A stretch of DNA of 64,000 bases from Piscicola geometra. Taxonomy: Eukaryota > Annelida > Clitellata > Hirudinida > Piscicolidae. The position numbers and the translations under genes are program-made. Shown piece by piece: positions 1 to 11,895 of the stretch. The stretch's first letter is position 1. Each line of letters begins with the position of its first letter. The DNA is taken from the NCBI GenBank assembly GCA_943735955.1, contig OX030955.1, positions 186,001 through 250,000 on the forward strand. Direction: 5' to 3'. The notes below the pieces were generated by a model, which was not told where the DNA came from, searched no databases, and saw nothing but the letters and a program-made list of their open reading frames with translations.

Positions 1-41
1 AAGACGGTGAAGACGATGAAGACGATGAAGACGGTGAAGAC

Positions 42-1359
42 GAACGATGAAGACGGTGAAGACGATGAAGACGGTGAAGACGATGAAGACGGTGAAGACG
101 ATGAAGACGGTGAAGACGATGAAGACGGTGAAGACGATGAAGACGGTGAAGACGATGAAGACGATGAAGACGAACGAGGAAGACGATGAAGACGGTGAAG
201 ACGATGAAGACGGTGAAGACGATGAAGACGATGAAGACGAACGAGGAAGACGATGAAGACGGTGAAGACGATAAATACGGTGAAGACGATGAAGACGGTG
301 TAGACGATGAAGAAGATGAAGACGGTGAAGACGATGAAGACGGTGAAGACGGTGAAGACGGTGAAGACGGTGAAGACGGTGAAGACGGTGAAGACGGTGA
401 AGACGATGAAGACGGTAAAGACGGTGAAGACGATGAAGACGATGAAGACGGTGAAGACGGTGAAGACGAACGATGAAGACGATGAAGACGGTGAAGACGA
501 TGAAGACAATGAAGACAGTGAAGACGATGAAGACGGTGAAGACGAACGATGAAGACGATGAAGACGGTGAAGACGGTGAAGACGATGAAGACGATGAAGA
601 CGGTGAAGACGGTGAAGACGGTGAAGACGGTGAAGACGGTGAAGACGGTGAAGACGGTGAAGACGAACGATGAAGACGATGAAGACGATGAAGACGATGA
701 AGACGGATAAGACGATGAAGACGATGAAGACGGTGAAGACGATGAAGACGATGAAGACGGTGAAGACGATGAAGACGGTGAAGACGAACGATGAAGACGA
801 TGAAGACGGTGAAGACGGTGAAGACGATGAAGACGATGAAGACGGTGAAGACGGTGAAGACGATGAAGACGATGAAGACGGTGAAGACGAACGATGAAGA
901 CGGTGAAGACGATGAAGACGGTGAAGACGATGAAGACGGTGAAGACGATGAAGACGGTGAAGACGGTGAAGACGATGAAGACGATGAAGACGGTGAAGAC
1001 GGTGAAGACGGTGAAGACGGTGAAGACGGTGAAGACGATGAAGACGATGAAGACGATGAAGACGGTGAAGACGATGAAGACGGTGAAGACGAACGATGAA
1101 GACGATGAAGACGATGAAGACGGTGAAGACGATGAAGACGATGAAGACGGTGAAGACGGTGAAGACGATGAAGACGATGAAGACGGTGAAGACGAACGAT
1201 GAAGACGGTGAAGACGATGAAGACGATGAAGACGGTGAAGACGATGAAGACGATGAAGACGGTGAAGACGATGAAGACGGTGAAGACGGTGAAGACGATG
1301 AAGACGATGAAGACGGTGAAGACGGTGAAGACGATGAAGACGATGAAGACGGTGAAGAC
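42..1359 (+). repeat. 1,318-bp higher-order repeat, copy 1
   Basis: Spacer-to-spacer distances are 130, 67, 229, 76, 121, 121, 103, 202, 103 and 166 bp, and the next block opens with the same series. Rare variants recur at exactly +1,318: GATAAATAC (270 and 1588), GGTGTAGAC (298 and 1616), the AAT/AGT pair near 507 and 1825, and GGATAAGAC near 704 and 2022. Two of its spacers (172 and 239) are followed by GAGGAAGAC. Bases 1-41 match 1319-1359, so the preceding higher-order copy runs off the left edge of the window. Confidence 0.95.
468..480 (+). repeat. Exemplar 13-bp spacer unit GAACGATGAAGAC
   Basis: This is one of about 446 spacers. It reads as GAAC placed in front of a normal GATGAAGAC unit. 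Because four bases are added, each spacer shifts the repeat register by +4 (+1 in reading frame); three spacers rotate through all frames. Variants are AAAC (3139, 6551, 7622, 13353, 15788, 32825, 45430), GAAT (49126), GATC (61732), and spacers whose attached 9-mer is changed: GAGGAAGAC (172, 239, 1490, 1557), GGTGAAG (26606, 27656, 47894), GATGTAGAC (54847, 60920), GATAAAGAC (50755) and GATGGAGAC (31565). The origin of the four bases is unknown; a slipped partial duplication of GAAGAC is possible. Confidence 0.97.
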
Positions 1360-2354
1360 GAACGATGAAGACGGTGAAGACGATGAAGACGGTGAAGACG
1401 ATGAAGACGGTGAAGACGATGAAGACGGTGAAGACGATGAAGACGGTGAAGACGATGAAGACGGTGAAGACGATGAAGACGATGAAGACGAACGAGGAAG
1501 ACGATGAAGACGGTGAAGACGATGAAGACGGTGAAGACGATGAAGACGATGAAGACGAACGAGGAAGACGATGAAGACGGTGAAGACGATAAATACGGTG
1601 AAGACGATGAAGACGGTGTAGACGATGAAGAAGATGAAGACGGTGAAGACGATGAAGACGGTGAAGACGGTGAAGACGGTGAAGACGGTGAAGACGGTGA
1701 AGACGGTGAAGACGGTGAAGACGATGAAGACGGTAAAGACGGTGAAGACGATGAAGACGATGAAGACGGTGAAGACGGTGAAGACGAACGATGAAGACGA
1801 TGAAGACGGTGAAGACGATGAAGACAATGAAGACAGTGAAGACGATGAAGACGGTGAAGACGAACGATGAAGACGATGAAGACGGTGAAGACGGTGAAGA
1901 CGATGAAGACGATGAAGACGGTGAAGACGGTGAAGACGGTGAAGACGGTGAAGACGGTGAAGACGGTGAAGACGGTGAAGACGAACGATGAAGACGATGA
2001 AGACGATGAAGACGATGAAGACGGATAAGACGATGAAGACGATGAAGACGGTGAAGACGATGAAGACGATGAAGACGGTGAAGACGATGAAGACGGTGAA
2101 GACGAACGATGAAGACGATGAAGACGGTGAAGACGGTGAAGACGATGAAGACGATGAAGACGGTGAAGACGGTGAAGACGATGAAGACGATGAAGACGGT
2201 GAAGACGAACGATGAAGACGGTGAAGACGATGAAGACGGTGAAGACGATGAAGACGGTGAAGACGATGAAGACGGTGAAGACGGTGAAGACGATGAAGAC
2301 GATGAAGACGGTGAAGACGGTGAAGACGGTGAAGACGGTGAAGACGGTGAAGAC
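1360..2354 (+). repeat. 1,318-bp higher-order repeat, copy 2 (truncated)
   Basis: It follows copy 1 through the distances 130, 67, 229, 76, 121, 121 and 103. The eighth interval is 148 instead of 202 bp: six 9-mers present in copy 1 (from about 1036) are absent here. After that the barcode changes to another block type. About 995 bp of the 1,318-bp unit is therefore kept, and the break falls exactly at a unit boundary. Confidence 0.93.
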
Positions 2355-3407
2355 GAACGATGAAGACGATGAAGACGATGAAGACGATGAAGACGGTTAA
2401 GACGATGAAGACGATGAAGACGGTGAAGACGATGAAGACGATGAAGACGGTGAAGACGATGAAGACGGTGAAGACGAACGATGAAGACGATGAAGACGGT
2501 GAAGACGGTGAAGACGGTGAAGACGGTGAAGACGGTGAAGACGAACGATGAAGACGATGAAGACGATGAAGACGATGAAGACGATGAAGACGGTGAAGAC
2601 GAACGATGAAGACGGTGAAGACGATGAAGACGGTGAAGACGATGAAGACGGTGAAGACGATGAAGACGGTGAAGACGATGAAGACGGTGAAGACGATGAA
2701 GACGGTGAAGACGATGAAGACGGTGAAGACGATGAAGACGGTGAAGACGATGAAGACGATGAAGACGAACGATGAAGACGATGAAGACGGTGAAGACGAT
2801 GAAGACGGTGAAGACGATGAAGACGGTGAAGACGATGAAGAAGATGAAGACGGTGAAGACGATGAAGACGGTGAAGACGGTGAAGACGGTGAAGACGGTG
2901 AAGACGGTGAAGACGGTGAAGACGATGAAGACGGTAAAGACGGTGAAGACGATGAAGACGATGAAGACGGTGAAGACGGTGAAGACGAACGATGAAGACG
3001 ATGAAGACGGTGAAGACGATGAAGACGATGAAGACGGTGAAGACGAACGATGAAGACGATGAAGACGATGAAGACGGTGAAGACGATGAAGACGGTGAAG
3101 ACGATGAAGACGGTGAAGACGATGAAGGCGGTGAAGACAAACGATGAAGACGATGAAGACGGTGAAGACGATGAAGAAGATGAAGACGATGAAGACGGTG
3201 AAGACGATGAAGACGGTGAAGACGAACGATGAAGACGATAAAGACGGTGAAGACGGTGAAGAAGATGAAGACGATGAAGACGGTGAAGACGATGAAGACG
3301 GTGAAGACGATGAAGACGGTGAAGACGATGAAGACGATGAAGACGGTGAAGACGGTGAATACGATGAAGACAATGAAGACGGTGAAGACGATGAAGACGG
3401 TGAAGAC
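2355..3407 (+). repeat. 1,053-bp block, copy 1 (partner at 6838)
   Basis: Distances are 121, 67, 58, 166, 220, 58, 94, 85 and 184; the partner at 6838-7890 gives 130, 67, 67, 148, 220, 58, 94, 85 and 184. Total length is 1,053 bp in both, because gains and losses of whole units cancel. Both begin with a GGTTAAGAC variant (2395 and about 6887) soon after the first spacer. It holds the first 237-bp module (2987-3223). Confidence 0.88.
2987..3223 (+). repeat. 237-bp module, subfamily A (AAAC spacer), exemplar
   Basis: The module is three spacer intervals of 58, 94 and 85 bp. Writing D for GATGAAGAC and G for GGTGAAGAC, the first interval is DDGDDG, the second is DDDGDGDG followed by GATGAAGGC and G, and the third carries a GGTGAAGAA unit. 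In subfamily A the third spacer is AAAC rather than GAAC. Full-length A copies start at 2987, 6399, 7470, 13201, 15636 and 32673, each exactly 237 bp. The 32673 copy is the segmental-duplication partner of 15636. Confidence 0.92.
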
Positions 3408-3914
3408 GAACGATGAAGACGATGAAGACGGTGAAGACGGTGAAGACGATGAAGACAATGAAGACGGTGAAGACGATGAAGACGGTGAAGACGAACGATG
3501 AAGACGATGAAGACGGTGAAGACGGTGAAGACGGTGAAGACGGTGAAGACGGTGAAGACGGTGAAGACGATGAAGACGATGAAGACGATGAAGACGGTGA
3601 AGACGATGAAGACGATGAAGACGATGAAGACGGTGAAGACGGTGAAGACGATGAAGACGGTGAAGACTATGAAGACGATGAAGACGGTGAAGACGGTGAA
3701 GACGAACGATGAAGACGATGAAGACGGTGAAGACGGTGAAGACGGTGAAAACGATGAAGACGATGAAGACGGTGAAGACGGTGAAGACGATGAAGACGAT
3801 GAAGACGATGAAGACGGTGAAGACGATGAAGACGGTGAAGACGATGAAGACGGTGAAGACGGTGAAGACGGTGAAGATGATGAAGACGGTGAAGACGATG
3901 AAGACGGTGAAGAC
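3224..3914 (+). repeat. Block repeated at +1,296/1,305, copy 1
   Basis: Distances 184, 85, 211 and 211 match 193, 85, 211 and 220 at 4520-5228. Both copies contain GATAAAGAC just after the first spacer, the GAATAC/AAT variants in the first interval, TATGAAGAC near the end of the third interval, and a GGTGAAAAC unit in the fourth. The first 184 bp also belong to the 1,053-bp block at 2355. Confidence 0.87.
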
Positions 3915-4519
3915 GAACGATGAAGACGATGAAGACGGTGAAGACGGTGAAGAAGATGAAGACGATGAAGACGGTGAAGACGATGAAGACGATGAAGACG
4001 GTGATGACAAACGATGAAGACGGTGAAGACGATGAAGACGATGAAGACGGTGAAGACGATGAAGACGATGAAGACGGTGAAGACGAACGATGAAGACGAT
4101 GAAGACGGTGAAGACGGTGAAGACGATGAAGACGATGAAGACGATGAAGACGGTGAAGACGATGAAGACGGTGAAGACGATGAAGACGGTGAAGACGGTG
4201 AAGACGGTGAAGACGGTGAAGACGGTGAAGATGATGAAGACGGTGAAGACGATGAAGACGGTGAAAACGAACGATGAAGACGATGAAGACGGTGAAGACG
4301 GTGAAGAAGATGAAGACGATGAAGACGGTGAAGACGATGAAGACGGTGAAGACGATGAAGACGGTGAAGACGATGAAGACGGTGAAGACGATGAAGACGA
4401 TGAAGACGATGAAGACGGTGAAGACGATGAAGACGATGAAGACGGTGAAGACGATGAAGACGGTGAAGACGAACGATGAAGACGGTGAAGACGGGGAAGA
4501 CGGTGAAGACGATGAAGAC
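3915..4519 (+). repeat. Linker block between the two 1,305-bp-spaced copies
   Basis: Distances are 94, 76, 184, 202 and 49. It contains a degraded spacer (AAAC at 4009, preceded by GGTGATGAC), a GAAAAC variant in front of the spacer at 4269, and GGGGAAGAC at about 4493. The order matches no other block exactly, so it probably formed by joining pieces of several block types. Confidence 0.75.
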
Positions 4520-5228
4520 GAACGATGAAGACGATAAAGACGGTGAAGACGGTGAAGAAGATGAAGACGATGAAGACGGTGAAGACGATGAAGACGGTGA
4601 AGACGATGAAGACGGTGAAGACGATGAAGACGATGAAGACGGTGAAGACGGTGAATACGATGAAGACAATGAAGACGGTGAAGACGGTGAAGACGATGAA
4701 GACGGTGAAGACGAACGATGAAGACGATGAAGACGGTGAAGACGGTGAAGACGATGAAGACAATGAAGACGGTGAAGACGATGAAGACGGTGAAGACGAA
4801 CGATGAAGACGATGAAGACGGTGAAGACGGTGAAGACGGTGAAGACGGTGAAGACGGTGAAGACGGTGAAGACGATGAAGACGATGAAGACGATGAAGAC
4901 GGTGAAGACGATGAAGACGATGAAGACGATGAAGACGGTGAAGACGGTGAAGACGATGAAGACGGTGAAGACTATGAAGACGATGAAGACGGTGAAGACG
5001 GTGAAGACGAACGATGAAGACGATGAAGACGGTGAAGACGGTGAAGACGGTGAAGACGGTGAAAACGATGAAGACGATGAAGACGGTGAAGACGGTGAAG
5101 ACGATGAAGACGATGAAGACGATGAAGACGGTGAAGACGATGAAGACGGTGAAGACGATGAAGACGGTGAAGACGGTGAAGACGGTGAAGATGATGAAGA
5201 CGGTGAAGACGATGAAGACGGTGAAGAC
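4520..5228 (+). repeat. Block repeated at +1,296/1,305, copy 2
   Basis: This is the partner of 3224-3914. It has one more 9-mer in the first interval (193 against 184) and one more in the last (220 against 211). All marker variants are retained, including TATGAAGAC at 4973. It is 709 bp against 691 bp. Confidence 0.87.
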
Positions 5229-6837
5229 GAACGATGAAGACGATGAAGACGGTGAAGACGGTGAAGAAGATGAAGACGATGAAGACGGTGAAGACGATGA
5301 AGACGGTGAAGACGATGAAGACGGTGAAGACGATGAAGACGATGAAGACGATGAAGACGGTGAAGACGATGAAGACGATGAAGACGGTGAAGACGATGAA
5401 GACGGTGAAGACGAACGATGAAGACGGTGAAGACGGTGAAGACGGTGAAGACGATGAAGACGATGAAGACGGTGAAGACGATGAAGACGATGAAGACGGT
5501 GAAGACGAACGATGAAGACGATGAAGACGGTGAAGACGGTGAAGAAGATGAAGACGATGAAGACGATGAAGACGGTGAAGACGAACGATGAAGACGATGA
5601 AGACGTGGAAGACGATGAAGACGGTGAAGACGATGAAGACGGTGAAGACGATGAAGACGATGAAGACGATGAAGACGGTGAAGACGATGAAGACGATGAA
5701 GACGGTGAAGACGATGAAGACGGTGAAGACGAACGATGAAGACGGTGAAGACGGTGAAGACGCTGAAGACGATGAAGACGATGAAGACGGTGAAGACGAT
5801 GAAGACGATGAAGACGGTGAAGACGAACGATGAAGACGATGAAGACGATGAAGACGGTGAAGACGATGAAGACGGTGAAGACGATGAAGACGGTGAAGAC
5901 GATGAAGACGATGAAGACGAACGATGAAGACGATGAAGACGGTGAAGACGATGAAGACGGTGAAGACGATGAAGACGGTGAAGACGATGAAGAAGATGAA
6001 GACGGTGAAGACGATGAAGACGGTGAAGACGGTGAAGACGGTGAAGACGGTGAAGACGGTGAAGACGAACGATGAAGACGATGAAGACGATGAAGACGGT
6101 GAAGACGATGAAGACGATGAAGAAGATGAAGACGGTGAAGACGATGAAGACGGTGAAGACGGTGAAGACGGTGAAGACGGTGAAGACGGTGAAGACGAAC
6201 GATGAAGAAGATGAAGACGATGAAGACGGTGAAGACGATGAAGAAGATGAAGACGGTGAAGACGATGAAGACGGTGAAGACGGTGAAGACGGTGAAGACG
6301 GTGAAGACGGTGAAGACGGTGAAGACGGTGAAGACGATGAAGACGGTAAAGACGGTGAAGACGATGAAGACGATGAAGACGGTGAAGACGGTGAAGACGA
6401 ACGATGAAGACGATGAAGACGGTGAAGACGATGAAGACGATGAAGACGGTGAAGACGAACGATGAAGACGATGAAGACGATGAAGACGGTGAAGACGATG
6501 AAGACGGTGAAGACGATGAAGACGGTGAAGACGATGAAGGCGGTGAAGACAAACGATGAAGACGATGAAGACGGTGAAGACGATGAAGAAGATGAAGACG
6601 ATGAAGACGGTGAAGACGATGAAGACGGTGAAGACGAACGATGAAGACGATAAAGACGGTGAAGACGGTGAAGAAGATGAAGACGATGAAGACGGTGAAG
6701 ACGATGAAGACGGTGAAGACGGTGAAGACGATGAAGACGATGAAGACGATGAAGACGGTGAAGACGGTGAAGACGATGAAGACGATGAAGACGGTGAAGA
6801 CGGTGAAGACGGTGAAGACGGTGAAGACGGTGAAGAC
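5229..6837 (+). repeat. Mosaic block; 5731-6635 recurs at 12533-13437
   Basis: Distances are 184, 94, 76, 148, 94, 94, 148, 130, 202, 58, 94, 85 and 202. The stretch 5731-6635 (905 bp) matches 12533-13437 interval for interval at +6,802, including a subfamily A 237-bp module. GTGGAAGAC (about 5605) and GCTGAAGAC (5762) are local variants. Long GGT-unit runs follow each GAAGAAGAT variant. Confidence 0.85.
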
Positions 6838-7890
6838 GAACGATGAAGACGATGAAGACGATGAAGACGATGAAGACGATGAAGACGGTTAAGACGATGA
6901 AGACGATGAAGACGGTGAAGACGATGAAGACGATGAAGACGGTGAAGACGATGAAGACGGTGAAGACGAACGATGAAGACGATGAAGACGGTGAAGACGG
7001 TGAAGACGGTGAAGACGGTGAAGACGGTGAAGACGAACGATGAAGACGATGAAGACGATGAAGACGATGAAGACGATGAAGACGATGAAGACGGTGAAGA
7101 CGAACGATGAAGACGGTGAAGACGATGAAGACGGTGAAGACGATGAAGACGGTGAAGACGATGAAGACGGTGAAGACGATGAAGATGGTGAAGACGATGA
7201 AGACGGTGAAGACGATGAAGACGGTGAAGACGATGAAGACGATGAAGACGAACGATGAAGACGATGAAGACGGTGAAGACGATGAAGACGGTGAAGACGA
7301 TGAAGACGGTGAAGACGATGAAGAAGATGAAGACGGTGAAGACGATGAAGACGGTGAAGACGGTGAAGACGGTGAAGACGGTGAAGACGGTGAAGACGGT
7401 GAAGACGATGAAGACGGTAAAGACGGTGAAGACGATGAAGACGATGAAGACGGTGAAGACGGTGAAGACGAACGATGAAGACGATGAAGACGGTGAAGAC
7501 GATGAAGACGATGAAGACGGTGAAGACGAACGATGAAGACGATGAAGACGATGAAGACGGTGAAGACGATGAAGACGGTGAAGACGATGAAGACGGTGAA
7601 GACGATGAAGGCGGTGAAGACAAACGATGAAGACGATGAAGACGGTGAAGACGATGAAGAAGATGAAGACGATGAAGACGGTGAAGACGATGAAGACGGT
7701 GAAGACGAACGATGAAGACGATAAAGACGGTGAAGACGGTGAAGAAGATGAAGACGATGAAGACGGTGAAGACGATGAAGACGGTGAAGACGATGAAGAC
7801 GGTGAAGACGATGAAGACGATGAAGACGGTGAAGACGGTGAATACGATGAAGACAATGAAGACGGTGAAGACGATGAAGACGGTGAAGAC
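6838..7890 (+). repeat. 1,053-bp block, copy 2
   Basis: Partner of 2355-3407 at an offset of 4,483-4,492 bp. The first interval has one extra unit (130 against 121), the third has one extra (67 against 58) and the fourth has two fewer (148 against 166). It carries the subfamily A module at 7470-7706 and a private GATGAAGAT change near 7183. Confidence 0.88.
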
Positions 7891-8909
7891 GAACGATGAA
7901 GACGATGAAGACGGTGAAGACGGTGAAGACGGTGAAGACGGTGAAGACGGTGAAGACGATGAAGACGATGAAGACGATGAAGACGGTGAAGACGATGAAG
8001 ACGATGAAGACGATGAAGACGGTGAAGACGGTGAAGACGATGAAGACGGTGAAGACTATGAAGACGATGAAGACGGTGAAGACGGTGAAGACGAACGATG
8101 AAGACGATGAAGACGGTGAAGACGGTGAAGACGGTGAAAACGATGAAGACGATGAAGACGGTGAAGACGGTGAAGACGATGAAGACGATGAAGACGATGA
8201 AGACGGTGAAGACGATGAAGACGGTGAAGACGATGAAGACGGTGAAGACGGTGAAGACGGTGAAGATGATGAAGACGGTGAAGACGATGAAGACGGTGAA
8301 GACGAACGATGAAGACGATGAAGACGGTGAAGACGGTGAAGAAGATGAAGACGATGAAGACGGTGACGACGATGAAGACGGTGAAGACGATGAAGACGCT
8401 GAAGACGATGAAGACGATGAAGACGATGAAGACGGTGAAGACGATGAAGACGATGAAGACGGTGAAGACGATGAAGACGGTGAAGACGAACGATGAAGAC
8501 GGTGAAGACGGTGAAGACGGTGAAGACGATGAAGACGATGAAGACGGTGAAGACGATGAAGACGATGAAGACGATGAAGACGGTGAAGACGAACGATGAA
8601 GACGATGAAGACGGTGAAGACGGTGAAGACGATGAAGACGATGAAGACGATGAAGACGGTGAAGACGATGAAGACGGTGAAGACGATGAAGACGGTGAAG
8701 ACGGTGAAGACGGTGAAGATGATGAAGACGGTGAAGACGGTGAAGACGGTGAAGACGGTGAAGACGGTGAAGACGATGAAGACGATGAAGACGATGAAGA
8801 CGGTGAAGACGATGAAGACGATGAAGACGATGAAGACGGTGAAGACGGTGAAGACGATGAAGACGGTGAAGACTATGAAGACGATGAAGACGGTGAAGAC
8901 GGTGAAGAC
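7891..8909 (+). repeat. 817-bp tandem block, copy 1, with flank
   Basis: From 8093 the distances 211, 184, 103 and 319 are followed at 8910 by 220, 184 and 94. Matching spacers are 817-826 bp apart (8101 to 8918, 8312 to 9138, 8496 to 9322). The 319-bp interval (35 units without a spacer) looks like two intervals fused by a deletion that removed the spacer between them. GCTGAAGAC occurs at about 8398 and again at about 9224 in the second copy. Confidence 0.85.
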
Positions 8910-9407
8910 GAACGATGAAGACGATGAAGACGGTGAAGACGGTGAAGACGGTGAAGACGGTGAAAACGATGAAGACGATGAAGACGGTGAAGACGGTGAA
9001 GACGATGAAGACGATGAAGACGATGAAGACGGTGAAGACGATGAAGACGGTGAAGACGATGAAGACGGTGAAGACGGTGAAGACGGTGAAGATGATGAAG
9101 ACGGTGAAGACGATGAAGACGGTGAAGACGAACGATGAAGACGATGAAGACGGTGAAGACGGTGAAGAAGATGAAGACGATGAAGACGGTGAAGACGATG
9201 AAGACGGTGAAGACGATGAAGACGCTGAAGACGATGAAGACGATGAAGACGATGAAGACGGTGAAGACGATGAAGACGATGAAGACGGTGAAGACGATGA
9301 AGACGGTGAAGACGAACGATGAAGACGGTGAAGACGGTGAAGACGGTGAAGACGATGAAGACGATGAAGACGGTGAAGACGATGAAGACGATGAAGACGG
9401 TGAAGAC
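8910..9407 (+). repeat. 817-bp tandem block, copy 2 (partial)
   Basis: Distances 220, 184 and 94 repeat those of 8093-8590. The downstream interval is a normal 166 bp rather than the fused 319 bp of copy 1, so the fusion came after the duplication or was not copied. Confidence 0.83.
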
Positions 9408-10474
9408 GAACGATGAAGACGATGAAGACGGTGAAGACGGTGAAGACGATGAAGACGATGAAGACGATGAAGACGGTGAAGACGATGAAGACGGTGAAGA
9501 CGATGAAGACGGTGAAGACGGTGAAGACGGTGAAGATGATGAAGACGGTGAAGACGATGAAGACGGTGAAAACGAACGATGAAGACGATGAAGACGGTGA
9601 AGACGGTGAAGAAGATGAAGACGATGAAGACGGTGAAGACGATGAAGACGGTGAAGACGATGAAGACGGTGAAGACGATGAAGACGATGAAGACGATGAA
9701 GACGGTGAAGACGATGAAGACGATGAAGACGGTGAAGACGATGAAGACGGTGAAGACGAACGATGAAGACGGTGAAGACGGTGAAGACGGTGAAGACGAT
9801 GAAGACGATGAAGACGGTGAAGACGATGAAGACGATGAAGACGGTGAAGACGAACGATGAAGACGATGAAGACGATGAAGACGGTGAAGACGATGAAGAC
9901 GGTGAAGACGATGAAGACGGTGAAGACGATGAAGACGATGAAGACGAACGATGAAGACGATGAAGACGGTGAAGACGATGAAGACGGTGAAGACGATGAA
10001 GACGGTGAAGACGATGAAGAAGATGAAGACGGTGAAGACGATGAAGACGGTGAAGACGGTGAAGACGGTGAAGACGGTGAAGACGGTGAAGACGAACGAT
10101 GAAGACGATGAAGACGGTGAAGACGATGAAGACGATGAAGAAGATGAAGACGGTGAAGACGATGAAGACGGTGAAGACGGTGAAGACGGTGAAGACGGTG
10201 AAGACGGTGAAGACGGTGAAGACGAACGATGAAGACGATGAAGACGATGAAGACGGTGAAGACGATGAAGAAGATGAAGACGGTGAAGACGATGAAGACG
10301 GTGAAGACGGTGAAGACGGTGAAGACGGTGAAGACGGTGAAGACGGTGAAGACGATGAAGACGGTAAAGACGGTGAAGACGATGAAGACGATGAAGACGG
10401 TGAAGACGGTGAAGACGAACGATGAAGACGATGAAGACGGTGAAGACGATGAAGACGATGAAGACGGTGAAGAC
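9130..10474 (+). repeat. 1.35-kb block, copy 1 (partner at 11896)
   Basis: Distances 184, 94, 166, 184, 94, 94, 148, 130 and 193 compare with 184, 94, 175, 184, 94, 94, 148, 130 and 202 at 11896-13258. The offset grows from 2,766 to 2,784 as two single units are gained. The GCT variants near 9224 and 11990 are in register. Confidence 0.88.
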
Positions 10475-10577
10475 GAACGATGAAGACGATGAAGACGATG
10501 AAGACGGTGAAGACGATGAAGACGGTGAAGACGATGAAGACGGTGAAGACGGTGAAGACGATGAAGACGGTGAAGAC
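9852..10577 (+). repeat. Tandem pair of about 730 bp, copy 1
   Basis: Distances 94, 148, 130, 193, 58 and 103 are followed directly by 94, 157, 121, 202, 58 and 103. The copies are 726 and 735 bp long and adjoin exactly at a spacer. Confidence 0.88.
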
Positions 10578-11312
10578 GAACGATGAAGACGATGAAGACG
10601 ATGAAGACGGTGAAGACGATGAAGACGGTGAAGACGATGAAGACGGTGAAGACGATGAAGACGATGAAGACGAACGATGAAGACGATGAAGACGGTGAAG
10701 ACGATGAAGACGGTGAAGACGATGAAGACGGTGAAGACGATGAAGAAGATGAAGACGGTGAAGACGATGAAGACGGTGAAGACGGTGAAGACGGTGAAGA
10801 CGGTGAAGACGGTGAAGACGGTGAAGACGAACGATGAAGACGATGAAGACGGTGAAGACGATGAAGACGATGAAGAAGATGAAGACGGTGAAGACGATGA
10901 AGACGGTGAAGACGGTGAAGACGGTGAAGACGGTGAAGACGGTGAAGACGAACGATGAAGACGATGAAGACGATGAAGACGGTGAAGACGATGAAGAAGA
11001 TGAAGACGGTGAAGACGATGAAGACGGTGAAGACGGTGAAGACGGTGAAGACGGTGAAGACGGTGAAGACGGTGAAGACGGTGAAGACGATGAAGACGGT
11101 AAAGACGGTGAAGACGATGAAGACGATGAAGACGGTGAAGACGGTGAAGACGAACGATGAAGACGATGAAGACGGTGAAGACGATGAAGACGATGAAGAC
11201 GGTGAAGACGAACGATGAAGACGATGAAGACGATGAAGACGGTGAAGACGATGAAGACGGTGAAGACGATGAAGACGGTGAAGACGATGAAGGCGGTGAA
11301 GATGATGAAGAC
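10578..11312 (+). repeat. Tandem pair of about 730 bp, copy 2
   Basis: Second member of the pair at 9852. Single-unit differences occur in three intervals (+1, -1, +1). The closing 103-bp interval of this copy has GATGAAGGC and GATGATGAAG variants (near 11289-11302) that copy 1 lacks, resembling the second interval of the 237-bp module. Confidence 0.87.
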
Positions 11313-11895
11313 GAACGATGAAGACGATGAAGACGGTGAAGACGGTGAAGAAGATGAAGACGATGAAGACGGTGAAGACGATGAAGACGGTGAAGACGAT
11401 GAAGACGGTGAAGACGATGAAGACGATGAAGACGATGAAGACGGTGAAGACGATGAAGACGGTGAAGACGAACGATGAAGACGATAAAGACGGTGAAGAA
11501 GATGAAGACGATGAAGACGGTGAAGACGATGAAGACGGTGAAGACGATGAAGACGGTGAAGACGATGAAGACGATGAAGACGGTGAAGACGGTGAAGACG
11601 ATGAAGACAATGAAGACGGTGAAGACGATGAAGACGGTGAAGACGAACGATGAAGACGATGAAGACGGTGAAGACGGTGAAGACGATGAAGACAATGAAG
11701 ACGGTGAAGACGATGAAGACGGTGAAGACGAACGATGAAGACGATGAAGACGGTGAAGACGGTGAAGACGATGAAGACGATGAAGACGATGAAGACGGTG
11801 AAGACGATGAAGACGGTGAAGACGATGAAGACGGTGAAGACGGTGAAGACGGTGAAGATGATGAAGACGGTGAAGACGATGAAGACGGTGAAGAC
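11313..11895 (+). repeat. Linker block with 157, 175, 85 and 166 intervals
   Basis: It shares GATAAAGAC, GGTGAAGAA and AATGAAGAC markers with the block at 13438, where the matching intervals are 175, 85 and 211. It is probably a shortened relative of that block. Confidence 0.75.
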
